A DNA stretch of 64,000 nt from Suillus spraguei (lineage: Eukaryota; Basidiomycota; Agaricomycetes; Boletales; Suillaceae), in contig JABCPU010000308.1 of assembly GCA_016800925.1 (NCBI GenBank), forward strand, positions 1 to 64,000, written 5' to 3'. Every line of letters starts with the position of its first letter. The stretch's first letter is position 1. The notes under the pieces are model-generated. The model ran no database searches. It was given only the letters and a program-made list of their open reading frames with translations, and was not told the origin of the DNA. Made by a program: the position numbers and the translations under genes. Shown here piece after piece: positions 36,801-47,539 of the stretch.

Positions 36801-37983
36801 TCCTTCTCGTCCGTAGCGAATTCCTGAGCTTTGTTACTATATTTCGGAGGAGGAAGTGGAATCGAAGTAGGGAGGGATTGTTCAAGGTGAGAAGTTCCAT
36901 CCCGTGTCAAGGGTGTATCCATGGATACTTCTTCTATGATCCTCATGCTAATCCCGTCGGTATCATATTCCACAAGAAATTCTCCTTCTCCTAGTTCATA
37001 AGAGGAAATTTCGCGCACTTCTGGTGCATGCCAGACGTCGTGCATGGTGTCAAATTGGTCATCATCCTCAGTTGGGATCAACGAGGGCACGGGTTCTTCT
37101 TTATCGGGGATTTCTTCAATTGAAGCTGAAAGAGTTTTCGGGGGAACGAAGAACTTGGATAGTTTCGGTACGTTGGTGTTTCGCCCTGGGAGTTCTTCTT
37201 CCGGTTTCCTTTTTCCTTGCTTCTGTTCTTCTATTGGCCGTTGCTCAATAGGTTCTTGTCCGGCCCGATGCTCGGGTTCAGATTCATTCTTACGCTTCTC
37301 GCACGAGGGATCGGTGACACTGCTCGCGGCAGTTGTACGCGTGGAGTTGGTTCTGTAGTACGTGGCATTCGTACTTCTGGTTCTGAGTCTTCAGGGATCT
37401 CAATAGGAGATGCGATACTAGGTTTCGGAAGACGGGAATGTTGCCACCTAACATGATTGAAAAGTTGAGGCAACCCGTTCTTCTTCCGATCTTCGTCCAG
37501 ATCGATTTCGATTTCGTCTGATTTCTCTGTCCGTGAAAGGACAAGCGTTTCAGCAGCCCAATCTATAATTGGGTTCATTGCTCGTAACCAAGGAATTCCA
37601 AGGAGGATTTGATCTCTCCTTCCTAGTTTGGTGATATTGAATTTTCCATACATGGTTCGATCGTCAATCTTGACCACTAGGAGGCAGTAATGCGTGATTG
37701 GTCCTCCTTTTATGAGAGTTCCATCTGCCGTTGTAACTCGAAATGGTTCCTTGAGTTTTCGTCGTGTGATTTGATGGAGTTTCACAAACTCTTCTGAGAT
37801 GAATGTTCCTGCTGCTCCTGAATCGATAACAGCGGTAGTGTCGACGGATTTCAAACGAGTACGCGAGTGGAGGGTGATTGGGACACGAAGTTCTTTTCTT
37901 TCACCTACAGCGCGTACAAGTCTTAGTATTACATTGGGAGAAACATACGTCGAGTCTTTGTTTCTCCAATCAAAAATCCTCAC
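33892..37983 (-). pseudogene. E3 pol (protease to chromodomain, frameshifted)
   Basis: Contains the longest uninterrupted RT/RNase H/integrase reading in the window (36473-34551, 640 codons): [56 protein letters not shown]. Protease TTAVIDSGAAGTFISEEFV near 37,800; upstream linker DQFDTMHDVWHAPEVREISS near 37,050. One-base losses relative to E4 near 34,090, 34,255, 34,645, 34,965, 35,060, 36,465 and 37,300 split it into pieces. The chromodomain stop is at 33892-33894. Confidence 0.85.
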
Positions 37984-37989
37984 AACCGT

Positions 37990-38803
37990 CTACGGTTTCT
38001 TCATCTTCTTCTTCCCTTTGACTTCGGTTTGTCGGAGCGGGGTCTTCTTCTTTCTGTCAGGACAATTATGGATGCGGTGTCCTGTTTTTCTGCATCCGAA
38101 GCATTGTCCTTTCTTCATGCATTCGGACCTTTCCATGTCGGAGATTCGATCTACGACCATTGCGTTGGAATCACGGTTCGGAATATACCGTGCATTTCCA
38201 TAGTTCTTCTTCTTCTGTTGTGGAACATGACGCGTCCTCATGGCATTAAGCCGATGATGGGCGTTGTCAATAGCAACGCATTGCAACACAACATCTCTGA
38301 ATATTTCGGAGACATCTCCCGTATTGAAAAGCTTTGTAAGGATACCCCAATTAAGACCATCTTGGAAGAACTGGATCTTCGTCGCGTTATCGGTGATGTG
38401 AGCCTTGGCTGCAAGTGCCTCAAAGTCGGCGACATAGGTATGAAGATCTCCAGTTCCTTGCTTGAGGTCTCTAAGGCGTGTAAGCGCAGTCATTCTGGTA
38501 TCCACTGGTTCGAATGCTTCTTTGAAGCTCTTCATAAAATCCACCATCGTCCCATAACCAACTTTTTGTCCCGAAGTGTCGGTAGATTGGGCGTGTTCAA
38601 GGAATTGTTCCTTCCATGATTTGGCATTCTTTTCGGTCATGAAGGATGTTATGTAGATGATCTTCTGCTTGTCGGTGGTGTAAAGCTTTTCATTGATGTC
38701 AAAGTGCAAGATTGCACGACTGGATAAACTCGCGAGAGTTATCACGATCTCCATCAAAACCTATCGGTTGACCGATCTTGTATTCGAATTCTTTGGTCGA
38801 CAT
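37990..38803 (-). pseudogene. E3 gag
   Basis: Start MSTKEFEYKIGQPIGFDGD at 38803. A one-base gain near 38,710 relative to E4 shifts the frame; the frame then reads YGTMVDFMKSFKEAFEPVD and ADFEALAAKAHITDNATKI to the zinc knuckle CFGCRKTGHRIHNC. Otherwise closely matches E4 gag. Ends at 37990 just before pol begins in another frame. Confidence 0.8.
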
Positions 38804-38999
38804 GGTTGATGATTCTTCTGATGAGTTATACTTTCTCGGTGCCTACACGCGCTGTCTTGCTGTCCGTTAGGGCTTTCTTCTGTCAGAGGGCTTCTCTTGA
38901 CAATCTGCTCAGCGTACGCGTACGCTAGTCTGCTGATCAAGCGATCAGGGTTCAGGGTCGAAGACTGGATAGTCGACGATCAAAAGGACTTTAATCTTT

Positions 39000-39472
39000 T
39001 GTTACGAACTGGGGTGGCGTCACCAGCGACAGTGAAAAGACACAGACGGTCTGCTGGGAGTTCTTACAATGTCCAAAAGAGAACAAGGTGAAAGTACAAG
39101 GAACGCGTTCCGAGTACGATCAAGGGTTCAGCCTCAAAGACAAGTCTAAGAGGTATCCGCGAGAATAGAGACTAAGGCTAAGGAGTGCTTAGACTTAGAG
39201 ACGATTCAAGACGACTTAGGTTGGAGACCTAAGCGAAGGAGATTCCAGGTAAAACCCAGTAAGATTAAAGTAGGAATCTACTACAAGTACACTGTGCTTA
39301 AATAAGCCAATATGTGCGCACAGACCAAGAAGGTGTGAGAATGTATGTGTGTATCCAAAGAAGGAAGGCAACTATAGTACAGATGCGTTGAGCATATGAG
39401 TCAGAGTCATGTTATGTAATATACACGGTAAATGAGGTAAGAAAATGAATAGGGGCACGTACGATTGTAACA
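39000..39472 (-). repeat. E3 5' LTR
   Basis: 473 bp; TGTTACGAACTGG to GATTGTAACA on plus. Carries the TATA-like TATTTAAG (reverse complement) and the ACTTTAATCTT self-primer sequence. Confidence 0.85.
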
Positions 39473-40352
39473 ATCACGCACCTTATGATTCTTCTTGCAT
39501 TGTGTTTGCATATTGAATTTCAGTTGTTATCTGACAGTCTCCTCGTCTAGGCAATCCAGATATTCTTCAGTCCACTACTGGGTAAGATCCTTGATATATG
39601 TTGAGCTCGAGGATCGCCCTTCTCCTCAGGTGAAGCTAAGTTGTTGGGGATTTTGAAGGTTCTGTTTGGGCATTATCTTGCCCATACCAGAGAGTGCCTA
39701 TTGCCACTATATCCCCATCATTGGATACCCTGTGAGTGCCCCCTATGATCATTGTGAGGCTCTCGTTCATATCTTAGGCTCACTTTCTGACTGGCATTTG
39801 CAGATTTCCACCCCCTGACGATGTACTACATGACAATTCCACTTGTCTCTGAGAGACCTAACAACAGGCACTGGGATGCCTCAAATTGCATGATCGGATG
39901 TGTCCAGACTCCTGAGGAGGTTGGGCTCTTCATACAAAACTTGAGGGCTTATGCTCGCTGGGGGTTCAGAAAGAGATGCAGTAGGCTGCTTGGGAACATG
40001 CTGGCCCTTCGCCTTTGGCGGTTTAGACTTGGAAGACTTTGGAGTTTGTGGAGAAGCAGCTGCCAGAGGAGTGGGAGCAGTGTGTGGTTCAGTAAGTGCA
40101 ATGATGTATTTTTGTCAGTATCATCAATAACTGAGTGATGATTAGGTGTTGTCTGCATTTCGGAGCTCCCACCAATGATTTCATCTTCGATGCTATGGTC
40201 AATCACATGTGGGAGATCGCTCAAGGTTGCTTCGGTGCATGTAGCATGAGAGCATGTCTTGAAAGCCCACATATTATGTTGAGCCAGCAACGTTGTATTG
40301 CTACTGCCATGATCTTGAACTCTATTCCTCTGGCGACAAACCCTAATGGCGC
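39473..40352 (+). other. Unrecognised DNA between E3 and LTR-C
   Basis: Short frames on both strands (39821-40138 plus, 39949-40290 minus) without recognisable domains; possibly the relic of another transposon. Nothing firmer can be said. Confidence 0.3.
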
Positions 40353-41686
40353 TGTAGCGAACAAAGTCATGCTGACCATGAAAGTGCCATTTTATACAAG
40401 CATCTCATTACTGTCTACAGCAGCTACCAAGAAATCCCCTATAGCGAGCATTAGCCTTTTTGCTTCGCCAGTACTGTTTTTGCTCCATGGATCCTTGCCC
40501 CTTACTGAATCTCACTACCAATGTCCCCCGGTGCATAGTATATTTGTTTCCGCTGTTACTAAATCCATGGCAGAGTTTACCTTATGTCTCATGTGGCCAC
40601 TACTCACTGTGTGCCTCTTAGCTAAATATCTCTATCTTGCTACCGTTCTCGCTATGTGTTACAATCATACATGCCCCTATTCATTTTCTGTCTCATCTTT
40701 ACCTTGTATATTACGTAACATGACTCTGACTCATATGCTCAACGCATCTGTACTATAGTTGCCTTCCTTCTTTGGATATGCACTTACGTTCTCACATCTC
40801 TCTTGGTCTGTGCGCACATATTGGCTTATTTAAGCACATTGTATTATGCTTGTATACCTTACTTTAATCTTACTGGGTTTTACCTGGAATATCCTTCGCT
40901 TAGGTCTCCAACCTAAGTCGTCTGAATCGTCTCTAAGTCTAAGCACTCCTTAGTCTTAGTCTCTATTCTACGGATCGTCTTAGAGTCGCGACTCTTTGAC
41001 TGAACCTTTGATCCTACTCGGAACACTTCCTTGTAGTAGTCCTCGTTCTCTTTTGAATGTAGTCGAACTTCCCAGCAGACCGTCTGTGTCTTATCACTGT
41101 CGCTGGTGACGCCACCCCAGTTCGTAACACTATGTATTCTGGCCGTTCATGGTACATGTTAAAAAGGACTCTTCACACATACTGGTACTTTTACTTTCCC
41201 CCTATGGTACACATGGTACTTAGGAATAGTCACTACCACTGTCTCTAACGGAATAAAGTCTTTCACTGAAGTTACTGTCTCTTAAGAATTGCTTTACTAC
41301 TGCATGCACCACCGCTCGTTACTGCTGTCCATGCTTCACCGCTTGCGCTACGCTTTCCTGCACTTCATCGTTATGCTTCACTGCTTGTTTTACCGCCAGT
41401 TTCCCACGCCTTACCGCAGTTTTACCGCTCACACTACTGCTTGCCTACCGCATTCCCACGCTTACCACTAGTTTCCCACAGACCAGAGGTCACTGCTAGC
41501 ATCTCGCTACCTCCAATGGCATTCTCGCACCACAGGTTGGGCATTATCAAACTATATTAACTTAGCATTCCCTTTAGGGTCAAACGTTCTTGCCTCACAA
41601 GAGTAGCAGACTAGGTAGAGCGCAAGACTCGCATACTAGCTTAGGCCATGGTTTATCTACAGCCCAGGTTAGATTGTCTCTTTACA
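40353..41686 (-). mobile_element. LTR-C copy 2, containing a solo LTR
   Basis: Diverged reverse-complement relative of 30082-31044: starts TGTAGCGAACAAAG, ends TCTTTACA, flanked by GCGC (40349-40352) and GCGT (41687-41690). Without the nested solo LTR and its duplication it is about 856 bp. Confidence 0.6.
40657..41129 (+). repeat. Solo LTR of the E1-E4 family
   Basis: TGTTACAATCATACATGCCC to AGTTCGTAACA, 473 bp, flanked by perfect 5-bp duplications CTATG (40652-40656 and 41130-41134). Left by LTR-LTR recombination of a complete insertion. Confidence 0.9.
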
Positions 41687-43275
41687 GCGTGCTGCTGCCG
41701 ACATGGTTGCTTGACACGTCTTCTTTCCCTTCATGGTACAACCTTCTCGCGCCTCGTTTCACACCTCATCTATTGCATCTGTGCATGCACAAGTTGGCAT
41801 CTTTAACTGTTCTTAGGATTGTCAACCAGAAGATCCTTTCAAAGCATCTTGTCAAATTGTCCAGGCGTTATTCTCGTCTCCCGGGGACCATGTTCTCACT
41901 GATGTGTTGGGTGATCAAGTGAACAGTGTCACGGTTGTGCACAAGATCCTAATTAGCCCATTCATTGACCCTATTGACAAGCCAACTTATATCGAAGCCA
42001 CTAAGTGGGTTTTAATTGAGCTCAAGGTTATCGCTACCCAGGCTTATTGTCGGCTGATCGAAGAAGTTGGTCTTCCCATCCTAAACTACCAGCCCACATA
42101 CACCACTAATGGTCCACCTGGCAATGACACCCTTCCTCATGCCTATGCCCACATTCTCTCAGCCTACTCCCTCAAGTTCTTGCACATCTTAACATGAGTT
42201 CACCTCGAAAGCCCAGCATCTTCGCCAACATCAGGTTGACTCTATCTCTTCCCTTACAGGGTTACTGCAATTGCTTCTGGAGTTAGTACCTTTTCTTTTT
42301 CATTCGCACTCATCACGCTCATGAGTATGCTGACTTCACATCCATCATTATCCCACATCAGGAGACCCACATCCATCATGTTCCTTTGCTGGCTATCACT
42401 CTTGCTGATCTCAACAATCTCAAGGAATGTTTCACTGGGGCAATACAACACGCATCATGGATGAACCTAAAGGAGACGAGAACAGATCTGATAGTACTCA
42501 GCTGACCAGCGCTCAGTAAGTGACATATTTATCGTTTTGATTGAGGCTTATTGAAATGTTGTTTCACACAGTGATGAAGGGAGACGGCAATGTATTCAGC
42601 CTGGAGACGAAGGCAAAACAACAAGGAAGGATCTCTACTCTAAATTGGGTAAGTTTTCCAAACATTGGATCAAAGCATTGACTTACACTGACTTGGGGGC
42701 CCATATCAAATGTCGATTGTCAATATTGGATACAAGTTTAGACTCTAGTGTGTGTTGTAGACAGACATTAGCGCTGCCTAATTTGGAACCTAGACCCTGG
42801 GCCTTGCTATTATTGTCACTTAATGTATTTACTATTTATAAATCAATACAAATATATCATATATCTACATATTCTAATTTTAAATGTGGCTGGAGCTGGC
42901 CTGAAGGCCTATGAAACAGCTCAAATGACCGGACTGAGCCACATATTACATAAGCTTAATTTGGTACACAGCTAACCTTATTATAGCTCTGCTCTCGGCT
43001 AAAGCCAGCCACAAGCCAGAGCTGCGGCAACACTAGCTGTATCAGTAAAAAGCACCATGTCCTTTCAGACTGAATGTCAGCAAGCTGCAGAATCAGTGCT
43101 TGAGGCATATCTTGCAGCACTTGTAGCAAAATTCCAAGTCCTTCTGCCTCTAGTCAATGGTAAGCATGATCAAGTCTGCTCCATCACAGTCACTATTACA
43201 CTGAGATATAGAACTGCAAATAAGCATTTGTGAAGTCCTAGTACAGCTATGTCACATTGTTCATTCAGTGCCAGT
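41687..43275 (+). other. Unrecognised DNA before E5
   Basis: A plus frame at 41,904-42,197 (with QAYCRLIEEVGLPILNY) and short pieces up to 43,160 (MSFQTECQQAAESVLEAYLA near 43,060, followed by a GTAAGC donor) may be exons of an unknown or transposon-derived gene. 42,800-42,900 is AT-rich. No family recognised. Confidence 0.3.
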
Positions 43276-43986
43276 GTCAAGACCGTACTCAAAGGGTGAA
43301 AGATCCGAAGGGCTTTGGCCTCAGTTCGTGCACTGTGCCCCTTTCCCGAGTAATGCCCCTTATTTCAGAGAGTAGGTATATGTCCGAAGATCTGGAAGGA
43401 GTTGCGTGACGGATCCAGACGTCCAAAGGTATCGGATATGATATGTCCAAAGGTTATCCGGAACGTAGGAATAGAACAAAGATTAAGACTAGCTTCGGAA
43501 TGAGTTCCTAACTAGAAACTAACAGAGATAGACTATCCGAAGATAGAGTCGGAGATATAGACTATAGGAATCAATCCCAAGTCTCGGAAGATGGCTTAGA
43601 GCAGAAAGTGACTCAAGTCCGGAGAAAGCAGAATGAGCAGAATCTAAGATGATATTTGAACTAAGGTTCTACGGAGATCTAAAAGTGGTTTATATACTGT
43701 AAGTATCTAATACGGATAATCAACAAGTACGGGACCGAGGGCTATGTACGAAGTGTAACGGAAGTCTATTAGTTAATGCACAGCAGATCAGTAAGCATGA
43801 ATCAGAACTTAACACAGGTAACGGATCAGTGACACAGGACGGAAATATACACAGCCGGAATACCAGAAACAGGAGGAATGACGAAAGGAGATAGACGCAG
43901 ATATACACAAGGGAGTTAAGGTGCGAGAAGTGGGCACATTCAGATGGGTGATCCAGACAAGATCTGTGGACCGGACGGATATGACA
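43276..43986 (-). repeat. E5 3' LTR with adjacent purine tract
   Basis: Plus-strand ends TGTCAAGACC and GATATGACA; on the element strand TGTCATATC...GGTCTTGACA. The adjoining purine tract (AAAGGGGGGATAC on minus, 43987-44000) marks it as the 3' LTR. Roughly 60 bp shorter than its partner near the TGTCAT end. Confidence 0.75.
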
Positions 43987-44511
43987 GTATCCCCCCTTTA
44001 GGGCCGAACCCCTGAGGCACAGGAAGCGTCGATCCAGATCGGACAAGATTAATGTGGGACAATGGGGAAGTTTGATGGTTGTAGTGCTGAGTCTGTAATC
44101 CGACAGATATACGGACATCAGACGTCCGAAGTGATTCCTACCCCCACTTCATACCCCTGTTAACAAAACTTGCTTTAAAACATGTCTGGAAAGAAATCCG
44201 ATGCCCCTAAGTCTGCTGCTGACATTGTGGCGGATCTGGAACAGCAACTGGCTGCTGCTAAGGCTGCAGCAAAAGCCAAGGCAGAGCAGAAGTGGAAAGA
44301 GGCGGAGGAGCAGAAAAGGCAGGAGGAGTTGAAGCAGATTGAGTTAGTGGAGATCCAGAGGGAAATGGAGGAAAAGAGATGGAGGGCTCTGATTGAGGCT
44401 CAGGTGAGTGATGTGGACTCTTCTAGATCCGGATCCTAATGGATTGGCAAGGCCAATGCTGCTCCTGCATCTGGGGCAAAGGATGGGTACTGCTCCCATT
44501 GTGTCACTAAG

Positions 44512-44989
44512 TGTTACGAACTGGGGTGGCGTCACCAGCAACAGTGAAAAGACACAGACGGTCTGCTGGGAGCTTCTTACAATGCCCAAAAGAGGACAAG
44601 GTGAAAGTACAAGGAACGCGTTCCGAGTACGATCAAGGGTCTGGCCTCAAGGATAAGTCCGAGAGGTTCTTACGAGAATAGAGACTAAGGCTAAGGAGTG
44701 CTTAGACTTAGAGACGATTCAAGGACGACTTAGGTTGGAGACCTAAGCGAAGGAAGTTCCAGGTAAAACCCAGTAAGATTAAAGTAAAGAATCTACTACA
44801 AGTACAACGTGCTTAAATAGACCAATATGTGCGCACGGACCAAGAGAGGCGTGGGAAAGTAAGTGCATATCCAAATAAGGAAGGCAACTATAGTACAGAT
44901 GCGTTGAGCATATGAGTCAGAGTCATATGACATGATATACAAGTAAGGAAACAAAGAGAAAATGAATAGGGGCACATACAACTGTAACA
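44512..44989 (-). repeat. Solo LTR of the E1-E4 family inside E5
   Basis: TGTTACGAACTGG to CTGTAACA, flanked by CTAAG on both sides (44507-44511 and 44990-44994), a perfect 5-bp duplication. Confidence 0.9.
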
Positions 44990-45036
44990 CTAAGGACCGG
45001 ATGTGTCAGTGGGGTGATGCTGAGAAGAATTCCTTG

Positions 45037-45084
45037 GTGAGTCATCCGAAAATCTTCAGATCTGCTGATTTCGATGTTTTGTAG
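45037..45084 (+). other. Predicted intron in the antisense zinc-cluster ORF
   Basis: GTGAGTCATC donor and GTTTTGTAG acceptor, 48 nt. Its removal brings the two cysteine triplets into one frame, and this is the main support for it. Confidence 0.55.
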
Positions 45085-45668
45085 ATTAAGTCTTGTGACG
45101 TCTGCCAGAAGGACAAGGCCACTTGTCCTGGAAGGCCCGGATTTGTTCATCTCCGAAGGGCAAAGGCAAGCGCCGTCAGAAGAGCCCTACTCTGGATGTG
45201 GCGGATGCGAATGTCTTCTCCAATCCAGTGACTATTGAAGGTACGGATGAGGATGTCGTCAAGTATGATGACCAGGCTTGGGTGGCCGCTGCTAATGGGA
45301 TCATTGCGGAACTGGCATGGACCAATGGACTCCTTCAGGATGGTATTGCGGCGGCGGAAGGGAGTCGGATTGCCATGGAGCGGATGAGCTCTACCATGGA
45401 GGCCTTCCTCCAGCAACAGAGGGAGTTCCAGGCCCTGCTCATTGAGGAAATCCAGACCGGATTTAGGCTTTCCGTTTCTGCCGGATCCAACAAGGATGGT
45501 GCTGGTGAGGAGATTGGGGAAGAGGTGGTGAATGAGACTGGAGGAGAGATGGCGGATGGGACTGGGGAAGAGACTGGAGGTGCCAGAGGTGAAATGGAGA
45601 CTGGTGCTTAGTCCGGATCTGGATTTCCGTTACTGCCCTCACTGTACTTGTATTTCGTTATGTACTTT

Positions 45669-45948
45669 TCAAGCAATGGGACCAGGTTTGTCTGGATATG
45701 CTGAGTGGAAATCTGCTATGAGATCCGATGCATTTCCGAGTTCCGTGGCAAGCAACCAGGATGTTTCTTCATCCATTCCTTCGTATCCGGACCAACAGAC
45801 GAGATATAGGAGTTGGCACTGGTGTCTACGACGGTCCAGTTTGGAGTCCAGGATTTCGGATATCTCATACTCCGGTTCTCCGTCAACTTCGACTGGAGGT
45901 GGAGGAGGCTGAATGTGATTAGGGATGGTGTTCAGAACTGCTGGCTCT
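45669..45948 (-). pseudogene. E5 pol C-terminus: chromodomain
   Basis: Minus frame EPAVLNTIPNHIQPPPPPVE, EPEYEISEILDSKLDRR, LLYLVCWSGYEGMDEETSWL, ending DKPGPIA at 45669. This is a chromodomain with the aromatic-cage residues Y, W and W. It continues the integrase reading HVSQLEPAV at 53,839-53,860; the two halves are separated by the poly(A) insert and E4. Chromodomains of chromoviruses direct integration to heterochromatin marks. Confidence 0.8.
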
Positions 45949-45961
45949 TCGGAGATGTAAC

Positions 45962-46435
45962 TGTTACAATCGTACGTGCCCCTATTCATTTTCTACTTCA
46001 TTTACTTTGTATATTACGTAACATGACTCTGACTCATATGCTCAACGCATCTGTACTATAGTTGCCTTCCTCCTTTGGATACGCACTTACGTTCTCACGC
46101 CTCTCTTGGTCTGTGCGCACATATTGGCCTATTTAAGCACAGTGTACTTGTAGTAGATTCACTACTTTAATCTTACTGGGTTTTACCTGGAATCTCCTTC
46201 GCTTAGGTCTCCAACCTAAGTTGTCTTGAATCGTCTCTAAGTCTAAGCACTCCTTAGCCTTAGTCTCTATTCTCGCGGATACCTCTTAGACTTGTCTTTG
46301 AGGCTGAACCCTTGATCGTACTCGGAACACATTCCTTGTACTTTCACCTTGTTCTCTTTTGAACATTGTAAGAATTCCCAGCAGACCGCCTGTGTCTTTT
46401 CACTGTCGCTGGTGACGCCACCCCAGTTCGTAACA
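45962..46435 (+). repeat. E4 5' LTR
   Basis: TGTTACAATCGTACGTGCCC to CCCCAGTTCGTAACA; terminal TGTTAC/GTAACA inverted repeat. Confidence 0.92.
46130..46174 (+). promoter_or_regulatory. E4 promoter: TATA-like box and self-primer start
   Basis: TATTTAAG at 46130-46137, then ACTTTAATCTT at 46164-46174, about 30 bases downstream, where transcription would be expected to start. The 11-mer is the exact reverse complement of 46437-46447 next to the LTR end. The start site itself is inferred. Confidence 0.55.
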
Positions 46436-46436
46436 A

Positions 46437-46447
46437 AAGATTAAAGT
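46437..46447 (+). other. Primer-binding site, self-complementary to the transcript 5' end
   Basis: AAGATTAAAGT one base after the 5' LTR pairs over 11 bases with ACTTTAATCTT at 46164-46174. It matches the arrangement of Tf1/Tf2 of fission yeast, which prime reverse transcription with the folded 5' end of their own RNA rather than a tRNA. Confidence 0.65.
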
Positions 46448-46633
46448 CGTTTTTGATCGTCGACTATCCAGTCTTCGACCCTGAACCCTGATCGCTTAGA
46501 TCAGCAGACTAGCATACGCGTACGCTGAGCAGATTGTCAAGAGAAGCCCTCTGACAGAAGAAAGCCCTGACGGACAGCAAGACAGCGCGTGTAGGCACCG
46601 AGAAAGTATAACTCATCAGAAGAATCATCAACC

Positions 46634-47539
46634 ATGTCGACCAAAGAATTCGAATACAAGATCGGTCAACCGATTGGTTTTGATGGAGATCGTGATAACT
46701 CTCGTGAGTTTATCCAGTCGTGCAATCTGCACTTTGACATCAATGAAAAGCTTTACACCACCGACAAACAGAAGATCATCTACATAACATCCTTCATGAC
46801 CGAGAAGAATGCCAAGTCTTGGAAGGAACAATTCCTTGAACACGCCCAATCTACCGACACTTCGGGACAAAAAGTTGGTTATGGGACGATGGTGGATTTT
46901 ATGAAGAGCTTCAAAGAAGCATTCGAACCAGTGGATACCAGGATGACCGCACTTACACGTCTTAGAGATCTCAAACAAGGAACGGGAGATCTTCACACCT
47001 ACGTCGCCGACTTTGAGGCACTTGCAGCCAAGGCTCATATCACCGATAACGCAACGAAGATCCAGTTCTTCCAAGACGGTCTTAATTGGGGTATCCTCAC
47101 GAAGCTTTTCAATACGGGAGATGTCTCCGAGATATTCAGAGATGTTGTGTTGCAATGCGTTGCTATTGACAACGCCCATCATCGGCTTAACGCCATGAGG
47201 ACACGTCATGTTCCACAACAGAAGAAGAAGAACTATGGGAATGCACGGTATATTCCGAACCGTGATTCCAACGCAATGGTCGTAGATCGAATCTCCGACA
47301 TGGAAAGGTCCGAATGCATGAAGAAAGGGCAATGCTTCGGATGCAGAAAGACAGGACACCGCATCCATAATTGTCCTGATAGAAAGAAGAAGACCCCGCT
47401 CCGACAAACCGAAGTCAAAGGGGAAGAAGAAGATGAAGAGACTGTACGACGGTTGTGGAGGATTTTTAATGTGGAGAAACAAAGACTCGACGTATGTTTC
47501 TCCCAATGTAATACTAAGACTTGTACGCGCTGTAGGTGA
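46634..47539 (+). CDS. E4 gag
   Basis: 301 codons from MSTKEFEYKIGQPIGFDGDR. Capsid-like helical region (SFMTEKNAKSWKEQFLEHAQ, VDFMKSFKEAFEPVDTRM, LRDLKQGTGDLHTYVADFEA), then a basic region and one zinc knuckle CFGCRKTGHRIHNC (CX2CX4HX4C), typical of Ty3/gypsy nucleocapsid. The 3' end (after about 47,440) overlaps pol in another frame. E4 has lost one base there relative to E2, so the last ~35 codons may not be native and the original gag-pol shift may be -1. Uninterrupted otherwise. It assembles the particle that packages the element RNA. Confidence 0.88.
   Translation: MSTKEFEYKIGQPIGFDGDRDNSREFIQSCNLHFDINEKLYTTDKQKIIYITSFMTEKNAKSWKEQFLEHAQSTDTSGQKVGYGTMVDFMKSFKEAFEPVDTRMTALTRLRDLKQGTGDLHTYVADFEALAAKAHITDNATKIQFFQDGLNWGILTKLFNTGDVSEIFRDVVLQCVAIDNAHHRLNAMRTRHVPQQKKKNYGNARYIPNRDSNAMVVDRISDMERSECMKKGQCFGCRKTGHRIHNCPDRKKKTPLRQTEVKGEEEDEETVRRLWRIFNVEKQRLDVCFSQCNTKTCTRCR

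Larger units (their letters stand above)
31856..39472 (-). mobile_element. Ty3/gypsy chromovirus E3, full-length, no target duplication
   Basis: Two LTRs (31856-32329 and 39000-39472) in minus orientation enclose gag, pol and the additional ORF. The primer-binding region (AAAGATTAAAGTC read on minus, just left of 39000) and purine tract (32330-32340) are in place. The LTRs differ at roughly 18-20 positions. The five bases outside each end (GTCTT at left, ATCAC at right) do not match, so this is probably a recombinant rather than a simple insertion. Confidence 0.85.
44182..45611 (+). pseudogene. Antisense ORF inside E5: coiled coil plus Gal4-like C6 zinc cluster
   Basis: Plus-strand frame MSGKKSDAPKSAADIVADLE followed by a Lys/Glu/Ala-rich coiled coil (AAAKAAAKAKAEQKWKEAEE), then a TAA near 44,437. 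The same frame goes on to DGYCSHCVTK, where a solo LTR is inserted; after it DRMCQWGDAEKNSL, an intron 45037-45084 (GTGAGT..TTGTAG), then IKSCDVCQKDKATC. Joined across LTR and intron the cysteines are spaced CX2CX6CX13CX2CX6C, the fungal Zn2Cys6 pattern. A further frame change near 45,140 leads to GKGKRRQKSPTLDVADANVF and a helical, acidic end (MERMSSTMEAFLQQQREFQA) stopping near 45,611. Runs opposite to E5 pol, between its chromodomain and 3' LTR. Such proteins are usually DNA-binding; role here unknown. Confidence 0.6.

Noticed and set aside
39821..40290. Overlapping frames on both strands between E3 and LTR-C
   Set aside because: Neither strand shows a family motif, so no gene is claimed.
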